Origin: Bacteroidales bacterium
Lineage (GTDB): Bacteria; Bacteroidota; Bacteroidia; Bacteroidales; P3
Direction: 5' to 3'
NCBI GenBank assembly: GCA_017618625.1
Contig: JAFZTV010000003.1
Span: forward strand, 1-6,413
Length of the DNA stretch: 6,413 nt
How positions within the stretch are numbered: the first letter of the stretch is position 1; every line of letters begins with the position of its first letter. Made by a program: the position numbers and the translations under genes. Shown piece after piece: positions 5,280-6,413 of this stretch. A model generated the notes under the pieces. That model was given only the letters and a program-made list of their open reading frames with translations, ran no database searches and was not told the origin of the DNA.

Positions 5280-5309
5280 AGCGGGGCAGCTTTAACAAGC
5301 TGCCCCGCT
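5280..5309. terminator. Bidirectional intrinsic terminator between convergent genes
   Basis: A perfect 13-bp stem (AGCGGGGCAGCTT with its complement) surrounds the 4-nt loop TAAC. On the plus strand it is followed by TATTTTAT; on the minus strand it is followed by GTTCTTTTTG. It sits in the 79-nt gap between the PCMD gene and the metallopeptidase gene, which face each other, and can end transcripts arriving from both sides. Confidence 0.9.
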
Positions 5310-5327
5310 ATTTTATCGCAATATTGA

Positions 5328-6179
5328 TTAGAGGTTGCTGTATGCAGGAGAGAAGGTATCGCCCGCTTTTATGTCACCTGTGGAGAATCCCTTCTTGAGC
5401 CAACGGCTACGCTGAGCAGAGGTGCCGTGATTGAAGGTTTCGGGTGTGGTGTAGCCACGCGCCTTCTTCTGGAGGTAGTCGTCGCCTATCTTGCCGGCAG
5501 CGTTGATGGCCTCATCTATGTCGCCGTCGTCGAGCGAACCGAACATCTTGTTCTCATGATGAGCCCATACGCCAGCGTAGAAGTCGGCTTGGAGCTCCAG
5601 ACGGACGCTAATCTTATTGCTCTCCTCTTTGGACACCGAGGCCATATTGCGGTGAGCCTCGTTAAGTGTTCCGAGCAAGTTCTGTACATGATGTCCCACC
5701 TCGTGGGCGATGACGTAGGCGTAGGCGAAGTCGCCATCGGCGCCAATGGTCTTCTTCATGTCGGCGAAGAAGTCGAGGTCGATATAGACGCTACGGTCGG
5801 CAGAGCAATAGAAAGGACCCGACGACGCGGATGCGCCGCCACAGCCACTCTGAACGCTGCCCTTGAAGAGGACAAGCTTGGGAGGCTCGTAGGTGCGCCC
5901 CATCTTTCTAAACAGCTCTGACCACACATCTTCGGTGCTGGCAAGTATCTGGCTTGCGAAGAGCTCTAATTCTTTCTCCTGCTCGGTTGCGACGAACTCG
6001 GTGTCCTCTGTCTGCTGGTTGCCGAGCTGCTGAAGGGCCTCGCTGGGGTTTTTGCCCATAAAAAAAACATATATAAGCGCTATGACTATGGCTCCGATGC
6101 CGCCACCTACAGCTATCTTGCCGCCCTTTCCTCGACGGTCTTCAACATTGCTGCTTTGTCTTCTGCCTGAGAGATTCAT
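5328..6179 (-). CDS. Membrane-anchored neutral zinc metallopeptidase, YpfJ-like family
   Basis: This 283-residue protein matches the YpfJ-type neutral zinc metallopeptidase family. A basic, Gly-rich N-terminus (1-21) is followed by one membrane segment (about 22-41), so the catalytic part probably faces the periplasm. Then come a polar linker and the peptidase domain. The zinc site is HEVGH (H159, E160, H163) in VIAHEVGHHVQ; the downstream ELQAD (195-199) supplies the likely third ligand, as in gluzincin-like peptidases. SGCGGASASSGPFYC (111-125) contains two cysteines, C113 and C125, which probably form a disulfide, and FNHGTSAQR (249-257) is the conserved segment near the C-terminus. Length is typical. 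Substrates are unknown. The gene lies 41 nt downstream of tyrosyl-tRNA synthetase on the same strand and may be co-transcribed with it. Nothing links it to the steroid genes. Confidence 0.9.
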   Translation of the reverse strand: MNLSGRRQSSNVEDRRGKGGKIAVGGGIGAIVIALIYVFFMGKNPSEALQQLGNQQTEDTEFVATEQEKELELFASQILASTEDVWSELFRKMGRTYEPPKLVLFKGSVQSGCGGASASSGPFYCSADRSVYIDLDFFADMKKTIGADGDFAYAYVIAHEVGHHVQNLLGTLNEAHRNMASVSKEESNKISVRLELQADFYAGVWAHHENKMFGSLDDGDIDEAINAAGKIGDDYLQKKARGYTTPETFNHGTSAQRSRWLKKGFSTGDIKAGDTFSPAYSNL

Positions 6180-6183
6180 TGTA

Positions 6184-6204
6184 TTAGGTTTTAGTTTCTA
6201 GTTT
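6184..6204. repeat. 7-bp tandem repeat in the tyrS-metallopeptidase spacer
   Basis: Read on the plus strand, three heptamers (TTAGGTT, TTAGTTT, CTAGTTT) lie head to tail; on the transcribed minus strand they read AAACTAG, AAACTAA, AACCTAA. They end 4 nt before the metallopeptidase start codon and occupy half of the 41-nt spacer. Period and position resemble the heptamer tract after the flavin reductase, but the sequence differs. Confidence 0.6.
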
Positions 6205-6220
6205 TTAATTTGATTATTTA

Positions 6221-6413
6221 CTACTCAACACACACGATATAGTAGTTCTTCTTGCCTTTTTGGAGAAGGAGGAGACCCGATTGGAGGATGTCGGCGGAGG
6301 TTACTTTATAGTCCTCGCCTATCTTCTGTTTGTTGAGCGAAATGGAGTTCTGCTTCAGCTCGCGACGAATTTCGCCCTTTGATGCGAACATAGCGGTTTC
6401 GGCAGCACATAGG
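6221..6413 (-). CDS. Tyrosyl-tRNA synthetase, C-terminal fragment (cut by window edge)
   Basis: The last 63 codons of a minus-strand gene are visible, ending at TAG (6221-6223); the rest lies beyond the right edge of the window. The translation contains FASKGEIRRELKQNSISLNK, then a KIGEDY segment and a GKKNYYIVCVE terminus. This is the S4-like RNA-binding domain that closes bacterial TyrRS and contacts the tRNA-Tyr long variable arm. The ligase charges tRNA-Tyr in the cytoplasm. The catalytic Rossmann domain with HIGH and KMSKS-type motifs is not in view, so the call rests on the C-terminal domain alone. This housekeeping gene suggests that the steroid operon sits in ordinary chromosome rather than in a mobile element. 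Confidence 0.85.
   Translation of the reverse strand, partial: LCAAETAMFASKGEIRRELKQNSISLNKQKIGEDYKVTSADILQSGLLLLQKGKKNYYIVCVE

Overview
The window looks like gut-type Bacteroidales (phylum Bacteroidota) DNA. The evidence is a PCMD-domain secreted protein (a family concentrated in this phylum), a promoter -7 box of the Bacteroidota form TAnnTTTG, mostly A-rich rather than Shine-Dalgarno leaders, and GC-rich genes separated by AT-rich spacers carrying short degenerate tandem repeats. I cannot name the genus from sequence alone.

Layout. Positions 1-469 hold no confident gene: there is an 11-bp tandem repeat (66-98), a likely promoter (252-259) and a leader that can fold into three small hairpins (364-418). 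Four plus-strand genes then form a probable operon (470-4258): a single-domain Old Yellow Enzyme-type flavin reductase, two short-chain dehydrogenases (SDRs), and a membrane steroid 5-alpha-reductase that closely resembles animal SRD5A. The last SDR and the 5-alpha-reductase overlap by ATGA. A secreted PCMD protein follows on the same strand (4295-5248), then a strong bidirectional terminator (5280-5309). On the minus strand lie a membrane-anchored zinc metallopeptidase (5328-6179) and, upstream of it, the 3' end of tyrosyl-tRNA synthetase (6221-6413).

How the genes fit together. The set OYE reductase + two SDRs + SRD5A-like reductase matches the 5-beta-reductase / 3-hydroxysteroid dehydrogenase / 5-alpha-reductase combination described, to my knowledge, in gut Bacteroidales that make iso-allo bile acids such as isoallolithocholic acid. 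The model is: an SDR oxidises the 3-hydroxyl; the OYE enzyme removes or adds the C4-C5 double bond on the 5-beta side; the SRD5A-like enzyme reduces the 3-oxo-delta4 intermediate to the 5-alpha form; and an SDR reduces C3 back to a hydroxyl, possibly of the opposite configuration. The net result is a switch of the steroid A/B ring junction from cis to trans. The enzyme families are well supported; the substrates and the direction of each step are inferred.

The most interesting non-coding signals are the switch-like leader of the operon, a 73-bp imperfect palindrome between the two SDR genes, and the fact that four separate spacers each carry their own short tandem repeat (periods 11, 7, 8 and 7 bp).
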